Both the position numbers and the translations under genes were made by a program. DNA of 11,643 nucleotides from M55B157 sp040265115. GTDB taxonomy: Bacteria; Actinomycetota; Actinomycetes; S36-B12. The stretch spans positions 1-11,643 of the forward strand of contig JBDQGZ010000053.1 of NCBI GenBank assembly GCA_040265115.1, in the 5' to 3' direction. Positions 1-8,992 of this stretch are shown here, in pieces. How positions within the stretch are numbered: the stretch's first letter is position 1; each line of letters starts with the position of its first letter. Under the pieces are notes generated by a model. The model did not search any database. It had not been told where the DNA came from and worked only from the letters and a program-made list of their open reading frames with translations.

Positions 1-1445
<1,445 letters not shown>

Positions 1446-1479
1446 GTTTCTTCAGGCCTGGGGTTGGCCAGCGAGGACA

Positions 1480-1698
1480 TCAGGCTTCAGCTGCGGGAAC
1501 CTCGTCGCCAAGACGGTGGGTTTCGTCGGTGATGTCCACGGCCTGGCTGCGAAGCGAGTCGCTGTGACGATTCCAGTGGTGGCTACAGAACATCAACTCA
1601 CCGCCACCGGCGAGGACGACTCGAACGTATGCCTGAGCACCGCACCGATCGCAACGATCGGTGGTGTCGAGAGCACTGCTGGGAGCCAGGGTCGGCAT
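1480..1698 (-). CDS. DUF7455 family small zinc-ribbon-like protein
   Basis: This is a 72-residue protein of unknown function. The opening (LAPSSAL.. then DRCDRCGAQAYVRVVL) and the GGELMFCSHHWNRH block match the short actinobacterial DUF7455 proteins usually encoded beside the primary sigma factor. A CxxC at about residues 16-19 and a CxHH at about 38-41 look like one zinc site; this is inferred from the residues. There is no signal peptide or membrane segment, so it is probably cytoplasmic. The ATG at 1696-1698 is supported by a strong ribosome binding site. The gene converges on the sigma factor and diverges from parE. The opposite strand is open through most of this gene, as an upstream in-frame extension of parE, but the conserved cysteines identify this strand as coding. 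Confidence 0.88.
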   Translation of the reverse strand: MPTLAPSSALDTTDRCDRCGAQAYVRVVLAGGGELMFCSHHWNRHSDSLRSQAVDITDETHRLGDEVPAAEA

Positions 1699-1702
1699 CG
1701 TG

Positions 1703-1711
1703 ATCCTCCCG
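1703..1711 (-). promoter_or_regulatory. Ribosome binding site of the DUF7455 gene
   Basis: On the minus strand the sequence CGGGAGGATCACG directly precedes the ATG. GGGAGGA is a near-perfect anti-SD match with about 5-6 bases of spacing, which fixes the start of the 72-residue frame at 1698. Confidence 0.8.
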
Positions 1712-1762
1712 TGTCGTCGAGGCTGTCTCGTTCGAGGGCGGCGCCCTCACTATGCCTAACAT

Positions 1763-1780
1763 TGTCACACCCCTCTGACA
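1763..1780. promoter_or_regulatory. Candidate operator: inverted repeat TGTCA-N8-TGACA in a divergent intergenic region
   Basis: TGTCA (1763-1767) and TGACA (1776-1780) form 5-bp arms around 8 bases. The outer flanks AT...TT preserve partial symmetry. It sits 65 bp upstream of the DUF7455 start and 81 bp upstream of the parE start, where a regulator could act on either gene. A minus-strand -10-like CATAGT lies at 1749-1754, but its spacing to either arm (20 or 8 bp) is not consensus. Short arms make chance occurrence quite possible. Confidence 0.3.
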
Positions 1781-1844
1781 TTCCCGCGCACCGAGCCCAG
1801 GCGCGTCGGCGTGGCGGTGATCTCGGTCACATAGGGGTTCGAGA

Positions 1845-1850
1845 TAGCCT
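1845..1850 (+). promoter_or_regulatory. Possible -10 element for parE (near-leaderless transcript)
   Basis: TAGCCT fits the actinobacterial TAnnnT -10 pattern and would start transcription at about 1857-1861, at or just before the parE ATG. No Shine-Dalgarno sequence is visible before that ATG, which agrees with leaderless or near-leaderless expression. No good -35 hexamer is visible at 16-18 bp, so this is tentative. Confidence 0.35.
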
Positions 1851-1860
1851 GTCGGGCACG

Positions 1861-3963
1861 ATGAGTCCACGACCAACAGCCAGTTCCCGAGCGAGGTCCG
1901 CTAAGGGAGATGGCGGTGGCTACAGCGCCCGCGACCTCGCCGTCCTGGAGGGCCTCGAGGCGGTCCGCAAGCGTCCTGGCATGTACATCGGATCGAATGA
2001 CGGCCGGGGCCTTGCCCACTGTCTGTGGGAGATCGTCGACAACGCGGTAGATGAAGCGATGGGGGGCTGGTGCACCACCATCACCGTCACCCTGCACCCT
2101 GACGGATCTGTCGAGGTGTCCGATAACGGCCGCGGCATCCCCGTCGATATCGAACCGAAGACCAAGCTCAGCGGCGTCGAGGTCGTGATGACCAAACTGC
2201 ACGCGGGCGGGAAGTTCGGCGGCTCCTCCTACGCCGTGTCCGGTGGGCTGCACGGCGTAGGTGCCTCGGTGGTCAACGCGCTCTCCTCACGACTCGATGT
2301 CCGGGTCGATCGGGGCGGCAAGTCCCACGCGATGTCCTTCCGCCGGGGTTTGCCGGGGACCTTCGATGGTGATGGACCCGACGCAGGCTTCACTCGCAAA
2401 TCAGGGCTGTCCGTGGTGGGCAGCACGCCCCGAAAGCGCACCGGGACCACGATCCGCTGGTGGGCTGATGCGCAGGTGTTCACCAAGGATGCCGACTACG
2501 ACCTTGAGGCCATCCGGCAGCGGTTGATCCAGACGTCGTTCCTCGTGCCCGGTCTCTCGGTGACGATCGATGATCAGCGCCTCGGAGGCTCGAACGAGAC
2601 CTTCCTGCATAAAGGCGGCGTCGTCGAGTACGTCACCCAGTTAGCCGCAGACGATCCTGTCACCGGTGTCATCCACCTTGTCGGGTCTGGGCACTTCACC
2701 GAAACGGTTCCGGTGCTCGATGCGCAGGGACACCTGGACTCCACCGAGGTCGAGCGTGAGTTGAAGGTGGACATCGCCCTGCGTTGGGGCAGCGGCTACG
2801 AAACCGACCTACGCACCTTCGTGAACGTCATCGCCACCCCCAAGGGAGGCACGCACCTGTCAGGATTCGAGCGAGGGCTCGTGAAGGTGCTCAACGAGCA
2901 GGCGAAGGCTCAGCGCGTACTCAAGGCCAGTGAACCTCCTTTGATCAAGGAGGATGTGCTTGAAGGGCTCACCGGGATCGTCGCCATTCGCGTCCCGGAG
3001 CCGCAGTTCGAGGGTCAGACCAAGGAGATTCTGGGCACTCCCGCGGCGAGCCGGATCGTGTCCCAGGTTGTCACCCGCCAGTTGGCAAGCTGGTTGACCA
3101 AGCCACCACGGGGTGAGAAGGCCAACACGAAAGCGCTGTTGGAGAAGGCAGCCAACGCGATGCGGGCGAGAGTCGCTGCGCGCACCCAGCGCGATACGCA
3201 GCGGCGCAAGACGGCGTTGGAATCCTCCTCACTGCCGGCGAAGCTCGTCGATTGCCGAAGTGACGACGTCGAACGCAATGAGTTGTTCATCGTCGAGGGC
3301 GACAGTGCGCTTGGGACGGCCAAGTTGGCGCGCGATGCGCAATTCCAGGCGCTTCTTCCCATCCGCGGGAAGATCCTCAACGTTCAGAAGGCCTCATTGT
3401 CCGACATGCTCGGCAATGCCGAATGTGCCTCGATCATCCAGGTGATCGGTGGGGGATCGGGACGCAGTTTCGATCTCGACTCTGTTCGTTACGGGAAGAT
3501 CATCATCATGACTGACGCCGATGTCGACGGTGCCCACATCCGGACGCTCCTGTTGACGCTCATGCACCGCTACCTCCAACCCCTGCTCGCCGATGGTCGG
3601 GTGTACGCCGCAGTGCCACCTCTGCATCGAATCGAGGTTCCCGGACATGGGAGCAAGCCGGGAGAAGTTCGCTATACCTACTCCGATGACCAGATGCGAT
3701 CGATGATCAAGGATCTCGAGAAGAAGGGGAAGCGCTGGAAGGACCCGATCCAGCGCTACAAGGGGCTCGGTGAAATGGATGCCTCCCAGCTGCGTGAAAC
3801 GACGATGGCAGTGGGGAGTCGGTCGTTGCGACGCATCGGAGTGGGTGATGCGGCAGTAGCCGCAGAGGTCTTCGAACTACTCATGGGGTCGGATGTCGCG
3901 CCCCGCCGGGACTTCATCGTAGGGTCTGCCCAGGGCATCGAGAGAAGCCGTATCGACGCCTAG
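1861..3963 (+). CDS. parE: DNA topoisomerase IV subunit B (ATPase/Toprim subunit)
   Basis: This is the ATP-hydrolysing subunit of a type IIA topoisomerase, 700 residues from the chosen ATG. With ParC it decatenates daughter chromosomes. The GHKL ATPase shows E57 and N61 in EIVDNAVDEA, D88 in DNGRGIP, and GGLHGVG at 128-134. The transducer carries GGTHLSGFERG. The Toprim domain shows E479 in EGDSALGTAK and D552/D554/D556 in DADVDGAHIR, followed by the C-terminal QRYKGLGEMDASQL near 631-644. EGDSALG instead of the common EGDSAGG, together with LLPIRGKILNVQKAS, is the form I know from actinobacterial ParE rather than GyrB. The frame is open back to 1516, but that extra 115 codons is antisense to the DUF7455 gene and unlike the family. 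ParE homologues start shortly before YSARDLAVLEGLEAVRKRPGM, which supports the ATG at 1861. fprA follows after 10 bp. Confidence 0.95.
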   Translation: MSPRPTASSRARSAKGDGGGYSARDLAVLEGLEAVRKRPGMYIGSNDGRGLAHCLWEIVDNAVDEAMGGWCTTITVTLHPDGSVEVSDNGRGIPVDIEPKTKLSGVEVVMTKLHAGGKFGGSSYAVSGGLHGVGASVVNALSSRLDVRVDRGGKSHAMSFRRGLPGTFDGDGPDAGFTRKSGLSVVGSTPRKRTGTTIRWWADAQVFTKDADYDLEAIRQRLIQTSFLVPGLSVTIDDQRLGGSNETFLHKGGVVEYVTQLAADDPVTGVIHLVGSGHFTETVPVLDAQGHLDSTEVERELKVDIALRWGSGYETDLRTFVNVIATPKGGTHLSGFERGLVKVLNEQAKAQRVLKASEPPLIKEDVLEGLTGIVAIRVPEPQFEGQTKEILGTPAASRIVSQVVTRQLASWLTKPPRGEKANTKALLEKAANAMRARVAARTQRDTQRRKTALESSSLPAKLVDCRSDDVERNELFIVEGDSALGTAKLARDAQFQALLPIRGKILNVQKASLSDMLGNAECASIIQVIGGGSGRSFDLDSVRYGKIIIMTDADVDGAHIRTLLLTLMHRYLQPLLADGRVYAAVPPLHRIEVPGHGSKPGEVRYTYSDDQMRSMIKDLEKKGKRWKDPIQRYKGLGEMDASQLRETTMAVGSRSLRRIGVGDAAVAAEVFELLMGSDVAPRRDFIVGSAQGIERSRIDA

Positions 3964-3968
3964 GGAGG
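3963..3968 (+). promoter_or_regulatory. Ribosome binding site of the FprA gene
   Basis: GGGAGG begins at the last base of the parE stop codon and lies 5 bases before the ATG at 3974. It fixes the start and suggests that fprA is read from the parE transcript. Confidence 0.8.
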
Positions 3969-3973
3969 CAGGT

Positions 3974-5353
3974 ATGGGAGCAGACTCCACCGCACTGCGT
4001 GTCGCGATCGTCGGGGCAGGTCCCGCTGGCATGTACGCCGCGGATGCCATCATCGACCACGATGACCTCCCTGATGCTCGTGTTGATTTGTTCGATCGTG
4101 TCCCCACACCCTTCGGCCTCGTGCGTTACGGGGTCGCTCCGGATCACCTGAGCATTCGCTCGGTCCGCGATACCCTCGACGGCTACCTTGACGAGGAGCG
4201 CATCCGATTCTTCGGCGGTGTCCACATCGGTCCACGTCATGATGGTGGGGCGCTGGCACTCGAGGATTTGCGCGAACACTATGACGCGGTCGTGTTGACC
4301 TACGGGGCGTCATCTGATCGCAGCCTTGGTATCCCGGGCGAGGATCTCCCGGGCAGTATTTCCGCTACGGAGTTCGTCCGCTGGTACACGGGACATCCGG
4401 ACACCGACCCACATGCTTTTTCTGAGCTCCTAGCGAACGCGCGTACCGCTGTCATCCTCGGTGTCGGGAACGTCGCCGTGGACGTGACACGGGTGCTGTG
4501 CAAGTCCCGAAGAGAGCTCGACCACACGGACATGCCGGAACATGTACTGGAGGCGCTGGAGGCGTCGGGGATCGAACAGGTTCACCTCATCGGACGTCGC
4601 GGACCGGCTGAGGCATCGTGGACCACGAAGGAACTCAAGGAGCTCGGCGAACTGGACATCACCTCCCTTGAGGTCCTCCCGGGAGCGTTTCCACTGGGAT
4701 CGAGCAGTCAATCCGTTGTGGAGTCCAACAAGGTGGCAGCCCGTAATGTGGCGGTCATCGAGAATTGGCTCGAGCGGACACCACGATCAACACCCCGACG
4801 CCTCACGGTGAGATTCCTCGCACGTCCGGTTCGCATCCTCGGGGAGAGCAAGGTGGAAGCCATTGAGGTTGAGCGCACCCAGATCAGCGACGACGGGTCC
4901 GTTTCGGGAACAGGCGAGGTGGAGGCCATTCCCACCGATGTGGTGATCCGAAGCGTGGGATACAGGGGCCAACAATTGCAGGACGTTCCCTTCGATGAGC
5001 GAAACGGAACGATCATTCACGTCGACGGTCGGGTCATGGCGGGAACGGAGCCGATGGCCGGGGTCTATGTCGCCGGCTGGATCAAGCGTGGACCGAGCGG
5101 CATCATCGGCACCAACAAGAAGGATGCGGTGGCCACGGTCGAGTCCCTCGTCTCCGACGTCCTCTCCGGGGTGCTGCCCGGTCGGCGCGTCGATACTGAC
5201 ATCACCGAGTCAATCCAGGCCGAATTCGTCGACACTCAAGGTTGGCGACGCATTGATGCAGCGGAACGTGAGCTGGGCCAGGGTGCCGGAAAAGACAGGG
5301 TCACGATCCACGATCGAGTCCACGCAATGTCGGTCGGCGGACAAACTCCCTAG
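3974..5353 (+). CDS. fprA: FprA-type NADPH-ferredoxin/adrenodoxin reductase (FAD flavoprotein)
   Basis: This cytoplasmic flavoenzyme moves electrons between NADP(H) and ferredoxin. It is 459 residues, close to mycobacterial FprA and mitochondrial adrenodoxin reductase. The FAD Rossmann motif GAGPAG is at 14-19, followed by PTPFGLVRYGVAPDH, a family hallmark. The NADP site has GVGNVAVDVTRVL from 163 and GRRGP at 207-211, whose paired arginines are known to bind the 2'-phosphate of NADP in this family. VIRSVGYRG and GWIKRGPSGIIGTNKKDA (from 368) complete the FAD-binding C-terminal part. The gene lies 10 bp behind parE with its own strong ribosome binding site, so co-transcription is likely, although no functional link to topoisomerase is known to me. 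Its stop codon is one base from the parC stop on the other strand. The redox partner is not encoded in the window. Confidence 0.95.
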   Translation: MGADSTALRVAIVGAGPAGMYAADAIIDHDDLPDARVDLFDRVPTPFGLVRYGVAPDHLSIRSVRDTLDGYLDEERIRFFGGVHIGPRHDGGALALEDLREHYDAVVLTYGASSDRSLGIPGEDLPGSISATEFVRWYTGHPDTDPHAFSELLANARTAVILGVGNVAVDVTRVLCKSRRELDHTDMPEHVLEALEASGIEQVHLIGRRGPAEASWTTKELKELGELDITSLEVLPGAFPLGSSSQSVVESNKVAARNVAVIENWLERTPRSTPRRLTVRFLARPVRILGESKVEAIEVERTQISDDGSVSGTGEVEAIPTDVVIRSVGYRGQQLQDVPFDERNGTIIHVDGRVMAGTEPMAGVYVAGWIKRGPSGIIGTNKKDAVATVESLVSDVLSGVLPGRRVDTDITESIQAEFVDTQGWRRIDAAERELGQGAGKDRVTIHDRVHAMSVGGQTP

Positions 5354-5354
5354 A

Positions 5355-7790
5355 TCACCGATCCGGCAGAGCGCCGGCAATCGACGCTATGGCCTCATTC
5401 ACCCGTTGACCAGTGGCATCTCGACGGCTGACATCGTGAGGAAGGCCCACTGGCATGCCGGAGGACGTTGCGGCTCGAGCTGGCCCCATGCCGACCCATG
5501 CAACGACGAGTGAGTCTTCATCGCTGCGCAGCCGCATGATGCGTACCCCCTGGGTGCCGCGCCCCTTCCGGGGAACCTCGTCGAAGTCGGTGATCTTGAC
5601 CGACCCGGTGGCAGTCCCCGGTAGATGGGCCGTCGACCCGGCCACCGACACCACGAGGATCCCCGAACGAACTGGTACGGCAGTCGCGTAGAGAACCTGG
5701 TCGTCACCCGTCAATGTGATACCGGTCATGCCACCGGCGGAGTTGCCCTGGATGCGGACTGCGGCGGCGGGGAATCGGAGCATGTTGCCCGACCGGGTGA
5801 TGATCACGATGTCATCCCCATCATCGGCACGTGTCACCGCCACGACCGAATCACCCTCCTTGAGACTGATGAGGCTCCAGGAGTCTTTGGATGAGGGCGG
5901 CTCAGTATCGACACGCTTTACCGTTCCGAACTTGGTGACCAGAAGTGCGGTTTGGGTGAGCGTGGCGAGGCCGATGAGGCTCTCCCCGGGATCTGTGTCG
6001 ACGAGAGCCCCGAGGGGGACACCGCCCGACAGTGAGGGGGCGTGAGCGGTGGTGGGCAGGCTCGGCAGATCGACGACGTCCAGTCGGATCGCGCGACCAC
6101 GGGAGGTCACAGCCGCGAGAGTGGCTCGGGTTGATGTGGAGAGCGACTGCACGATGAGGTCGTGACTCGATCTATCATCCGTTTCCTCGAAATTCGCGGC
6201 CGCTGTCCGCGCGATCAGACCCGTACTGGAGATCAGGACCCGGCATGGGTCATCGGGAATGTCGAGTGTGGCGGCCGCAGTCTGAATGGCGCCCCCCTCG
6301 GATTCGAGGAGAACCGTCCGTCGAGGAGTGGAGTGTGCATCTGAGATCGACTGCATGAGAGCGGCCACCTCGCGCCGGAGCGCTGCATCATCGTCAAGGA
6401 TCGCCGTGAGAGATGTGATGGTGTCGGATAGTTCGTCTCTCTCTGCCTCGAGTTCGAGTCGGGAGAACTTCGTGAGTCGACGTAGCGGCATCTCAAGGAT
6501 GTATGCCGCCTGAGTATCGCTCAGGTCGAAGACAGCCGTCAGACGTTCGCGCGCCGCAGCAGTGTCATCACTGGATCGAATCACAGCGATTACTTCGTCG
6601 ATGTCGAGCATCGCGATGAGCAGACCCTCAACGAGGTGCAGTCGATCTTGGGCTCGCTCACGTCGAAAGATGCTGCGGCGTCGCACGACCTCGATCCGAT
6701 GGTTCACATAGACCGAGATGGCTTCAGCGAGACCGAGAGTTCGTGGTTCACCGTCGACCAAGGCGACGCAGTTGAAGGATTGGCTGTCCTCGAGTGGAGT
6801 CTTTCGATACAGCTCGGTGAGCAGTGCCTCCGGATTGACTGTGCTCTTGACCTCGATGACGAGTCGGAGGCCGGAGTCCCCGTCGGTCAGATCCACGATG
6901 TCGGAGATACCGGTGATCTTCTTGGCAGACACGAGATCTTTGACACGTTCGATGATGCGCTCCGGACCCACGCCGGGCGGAAGCTCGGTAATCACAATCC
7001 CGCGCTTGCGGGGCGACACCTGTTCGATGCGAGCCGTTCCGCGGACCTTGAACGTACCTCGACCCGTGAGATACGCCTCACGGATTCCGTCGAGCCCGAC
7101 GATGGTGCCACCCTGGGGAAGGTCCGGTCCTGGAACGAACCGCATGAGGTCCTCGACACTGGCCTGCGGATTCAACACGAGGTGATGGGCAGCCGAGAGA
7201 ACCTCACCGAGGTTGTGTGAGGGAATAGACGTGGCCATCCCGACGGCGATTCCTGCCGCCCCGTTGACAAGGAGCGAGGGAATCTCAGCGGGGAGAACGA
7301 GCGGTTCGGTCTCCCTGCTGTCGTAGTTGGGAACGAAGTCGACGACATCCTCATCGATGTCCGCGATCATGGCCATGGCAGCCGCGGCCAGTCGGCACTC
7401 CGTGTAGCGCATCGCAGCGGGGCCATCGTCGAGCGAACCGAAATTGCCGTGACCGTCCACGAAGGGGAGTCGGAGGCTAAAGGGCTGAGCGAGCCTCACC
7501 AGCGCGTCATAGATCGCACTGTCGCCATGGGGGTGCAGGCGGCCCATGACTTCACCGACAACGCGTGCGCTCTTCACGTGCCCACGATCGGGCCGCAGGC
7601 CCATTCGACCCATTTGAAACAGGATGCGTCGCTGAACGGGCTTCAAGCCGTCGCGTGCATCGGGGAGCGCTCGGGAGTAGATGACGGAGTAGGCATATTC
7701 CAGGAAGGAAGACCGCATTTCCGAGTCGACATCGACATCGATGATGCGATCCGGTCCCGGGGGTGGTGATTCCTTGGACTTGCGCGCCAT
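5355..7790 (-). CDS. parC: DNA topoisomerase IV subunit A (breakage-reunion subunit)
   Basis: This is the DNA-cleaving subunit that partners ParE, 811 residues from the chosen ATG. The winged-helix domain contains ALPDARDGLKPVQRRIL (41-57) and HPHGDSAIYDALVRLAQ (86-102). The catalytic tyrosine is Y129 in AMRYTECRL. S91 and D95 align with E. coli GyrA S83 and D87, the quinolone-resistance positions, and are the wild-type residues. The tower and coiled coil follow, then a C-terminal beta-pinwheel region with degenerate repeats. I see no QRRGGKG GyrA box, which argues for topoisomerase IV rather than gyrase. The frame is open up to 7913, but that start would overlap the upstream kinase gene and add 41 Arg-rich residues unlike the family. 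The ATG at 7788-7790 (MARKSKESPPPGP) is the only in-frame start in the gap. An AGAAGGGA lies about 13 bases upstream, a rather long spacing. The kinase gene ends 59 bp upstream on the same strand. Confidence 0.94.
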   Translation of the reverse strand: MARKSKESPPPGPDRIIDVDVDSEMRSSFLEYAYSVIYSRALPDARDGLKPVQRRILFQMGRMGLRPDRGHVKSARVVGEVMGRLHPHGDSAIYDALVRLAQPFSLRLPFVDGHGNFGSLDDGPAAMRYTECRLAAAAMAMIADIDEDVVDFVPNYDSRETEPLVLPAEIPSLLVNGAAGIAVGMATSIPSHNLGEVLSAAHHLVLNPQASVEDLMRFVPGPDLPQGGTIVGLDGIREAYLTGRGTFKVRGTARIEQVSPRKRGIVITELPPGVGPERIIERVKDLVSAKKITGISDIVDLTDGDSGLRLVIEVKSTVNPEALLTELYRKTPLEDSQSFNCVALVDGEPRTLGLAEAISVYVNHRIEVVRRRSIFRRERAQDRLHLVEGLLIAMLDIDEVIAVIRSSDDTAAARERLTAVFDLSDTQAAYILEMPLRRLTKFSRLELEAERDELSDTITSLTAILDDDAALRREVAALMQSISDAHSTPRRTVLLESEGGAIQTAAATLDIPDDPCRVLISSTGLIARTAAANFEETDDRSSHDLIVQSLSTSTRATLAAVTSRGRAIRLDVVDLPSLPTTAHAPSLSGGVPLGALVDTDPGESLIGLATLTQTALLVTKFGTVKRVDTEPPSSKDSWSLISLKEGDSVVAVTRADDGDDIVIITRSGNMLRFPAAAVRIQGNSAGGMTGITLTGDDQVLYATAVPVRSGILVVSVAGSTAHLPGTATGSVKITDFDEVPRKGRGTQGVRIMRLRSDEDSLVVAWVGMGPARAATSSGMPVGLPHDVSRRDATGQRVNEAIASIAGALPDR
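5359..5383 (+). terminator. Hairpin just after the fprA stop, inside the parC 3' end
   Basis: CGAT-CCGGC-AGAGC-GCCGG-CA-ATCG folds into a 9-bp stem with a 5-base loop and a 2-base bulge, starting 5 bases after the fprA TAG. No U-tract follows, as is common for actinobacterial terminators. Because fprA and parC stops are separated by one base, any fprA terminator has to lie in parC coding sequence, and this is the only good hairpin nearby. It may still be coincidental coding structure. Confidence 0.45.
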
Positions 7791-7849
7791 ACGATCGTCG
7801 GTGTCCCTTCTGAGCTTGTGCTCGGTTCGCCCTGTGGGTAGATCCTGCC

Positions 7850-8773
7850 CTACGGCTGGGCCCCGACCCCGGTAACGGCACGCCCTCCAAGCACGTTTCC
7901 TTCGGCGAGACATTCGCTCAAACTCGCCCCTCGGGAGAGTCCGGCCAGGAAGCCAGCGGCGAAAGCATCGCCCGCACCGGTGGAATCCACAACCTCGACT
8001 CCGATGGCCGGTGAGTGCACGCGCTCCTCGCGGTACGCGCCGAGCGCTCCGTCTGCTCCCCGCTTGATCACCGCTCCTAAGTATCGATGCTCACCGTGAT
8101 GGAGCAGTTCGTCGATTGCCTCCTCCGGGGTTGATCGACCGCTGAGGAGCGCGGCTTCCTCCTCATTGGCAAAGCACATGTCGACCCCGGAAGTCCAGCG
8201 ACGGAACTCCGAGGGCCCCACAGCAGACAACGGACCTGCGGATGCAGCGTCGACGCTGATGGTCATCCGTCGACGACGTGCGAGATCCAGGGCGCTAAGG
8301 GCGGCCATTCGAGAACCGGACTTGAGCAGCGAATAGCCCGAGAGGTGCAAGTGCGCATCCTCGGTGAAGGCTGCATCGAGGAGGTCTGCGGCGGCGAGGT
8401 GATCATTCGCCCCCGCGTCGGGAAGCATCGTTCTCTCACCATCTGTCTCCACGATCACGATGCAGGAGCCAGTTGGTTCCTGTGCATCGACAGCGAAGTT
8501 CGTCGTCACTCCGAGGCCGGTCAGCCTCTGCTGGGCCGATCTGCCCAGATCGTCATCGCCGACGCGTGCAACGAGCGTCACCTCGCACCCACGGGATGCG
8601 AGCCAGGCTGCGGCGTTCGCTGCAGCTCCTCCGCCATGCATTCGGATGGATGCCGCGACGTCGGTGCCACGGATAGGTGAAGAGCTGACCTGGGCCACGA
8701 TGTCGGCCATGACGTCTCCGATGACGACAAACCTCTGAGGAACTGAACCGAACCAGGGGACAGAGTCGGTCAT
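7850..8773 (-). CDS. PfkB (ribokinase-like) family carbohydrate or nucleoside kinase
   Basis: This 307-residue protein is of typical size for the ribokinase/PfkB family, which phosphorylates a sugar or nucleoside hydroxyl with ATP. The N-terminal strand is FVVIGDVMADIVA. The substrate-side signature GGGAAANAAAWLASRG spans 47-62. The ATP-site signature DSTGAGDAFAAGFL starts at 263, with D269 the expected catalytic base. TGSCIVIVETDGERTMLPDAGAN (near 101-123) contains the usual substrate-lid contacts. The substrate cannot be read from these motifs; ribose, pseudouridine and other nucleosides are possible. No transporter, hydrolase or isomerase adjoins it. The ATG at 8771-8773 has no clear Shine-Dalgarno sequence, so the start is less certain; the conserved fold begins at about residue 14. 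parC lies 59 bp downstream on the same strand, so the two may share a transcript. Confidence 0.9.
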   Translation of the reverse strand: MTDSVPWFGSVPQRFVVIGDVMADIVAQVSSSPIRGTDVAASIRMHGGGAAANAAAWLASRGCEVTLVARVGDDDLGRSAQQRLTGLGVTTNFAVDAQEPTGSCIVIVETDGERTMLPDAGANDHLAAADLLDAAFTEDAHLHLSGYSLLKSGSRMAALSALDLARRRRMTISVDAASAGPLSAVGPSEFRRWTSGVDMCFANEEEAALLSGRSTPEEAIDELLHHGEHRYLGAVIKRGADGALGAYREERVHSPAIGVEVVDSTGAGDAFAAGFLAGLSRGASLSECLAEGNVLGGRAVTGVGAQP

Positions 8774-8992
8774 GAGTCCGGTCCGGTGGTTGCTCGCCGC
8801 GAAGGGGGATTCACATCATCACCGTAGTGCCGCCGGTGGCCGTTGGTGGGTGTGAATGGTGAGTGATGCAGGACATGCCGTCGATTCGCATGGCGCCTTG
8901 GACCTGTTCGCCAGCGAAGGAATTGAAGGCCTTGACCACTCACCTGGCGCGAGGGAGGCCCGAAGCCTGAGTCGCTTGGCCGATGGCGAGTA

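Noticed and set aside
1446..1479. A weak hairpin (GCCTGG...CCAGC) between the sigma factor and DUF7455 stops
   Set aside because: The stem is about five pairs with a bulge and has no U-tract, too weak to call a terminator.
4333..4356. Two CCCGGG sites nine bases apart
   Set aside because: They encode the conserved IPGEDLPGS segment of FprA and are explained by coding sequence.
6636..7220. A 194-codon plus-strand frame inside parC
   Set aside because: It lies wholly antisense to conserved ParC sequence and has no recognisable family; it is a mirror of biased codon use.
8537..8552. Inverted repeat CGATCT-GCCC-AGATCG
   Set aside because: It lies in the middle of the kinase coding sequence, and there is no sign of a regulatory role.
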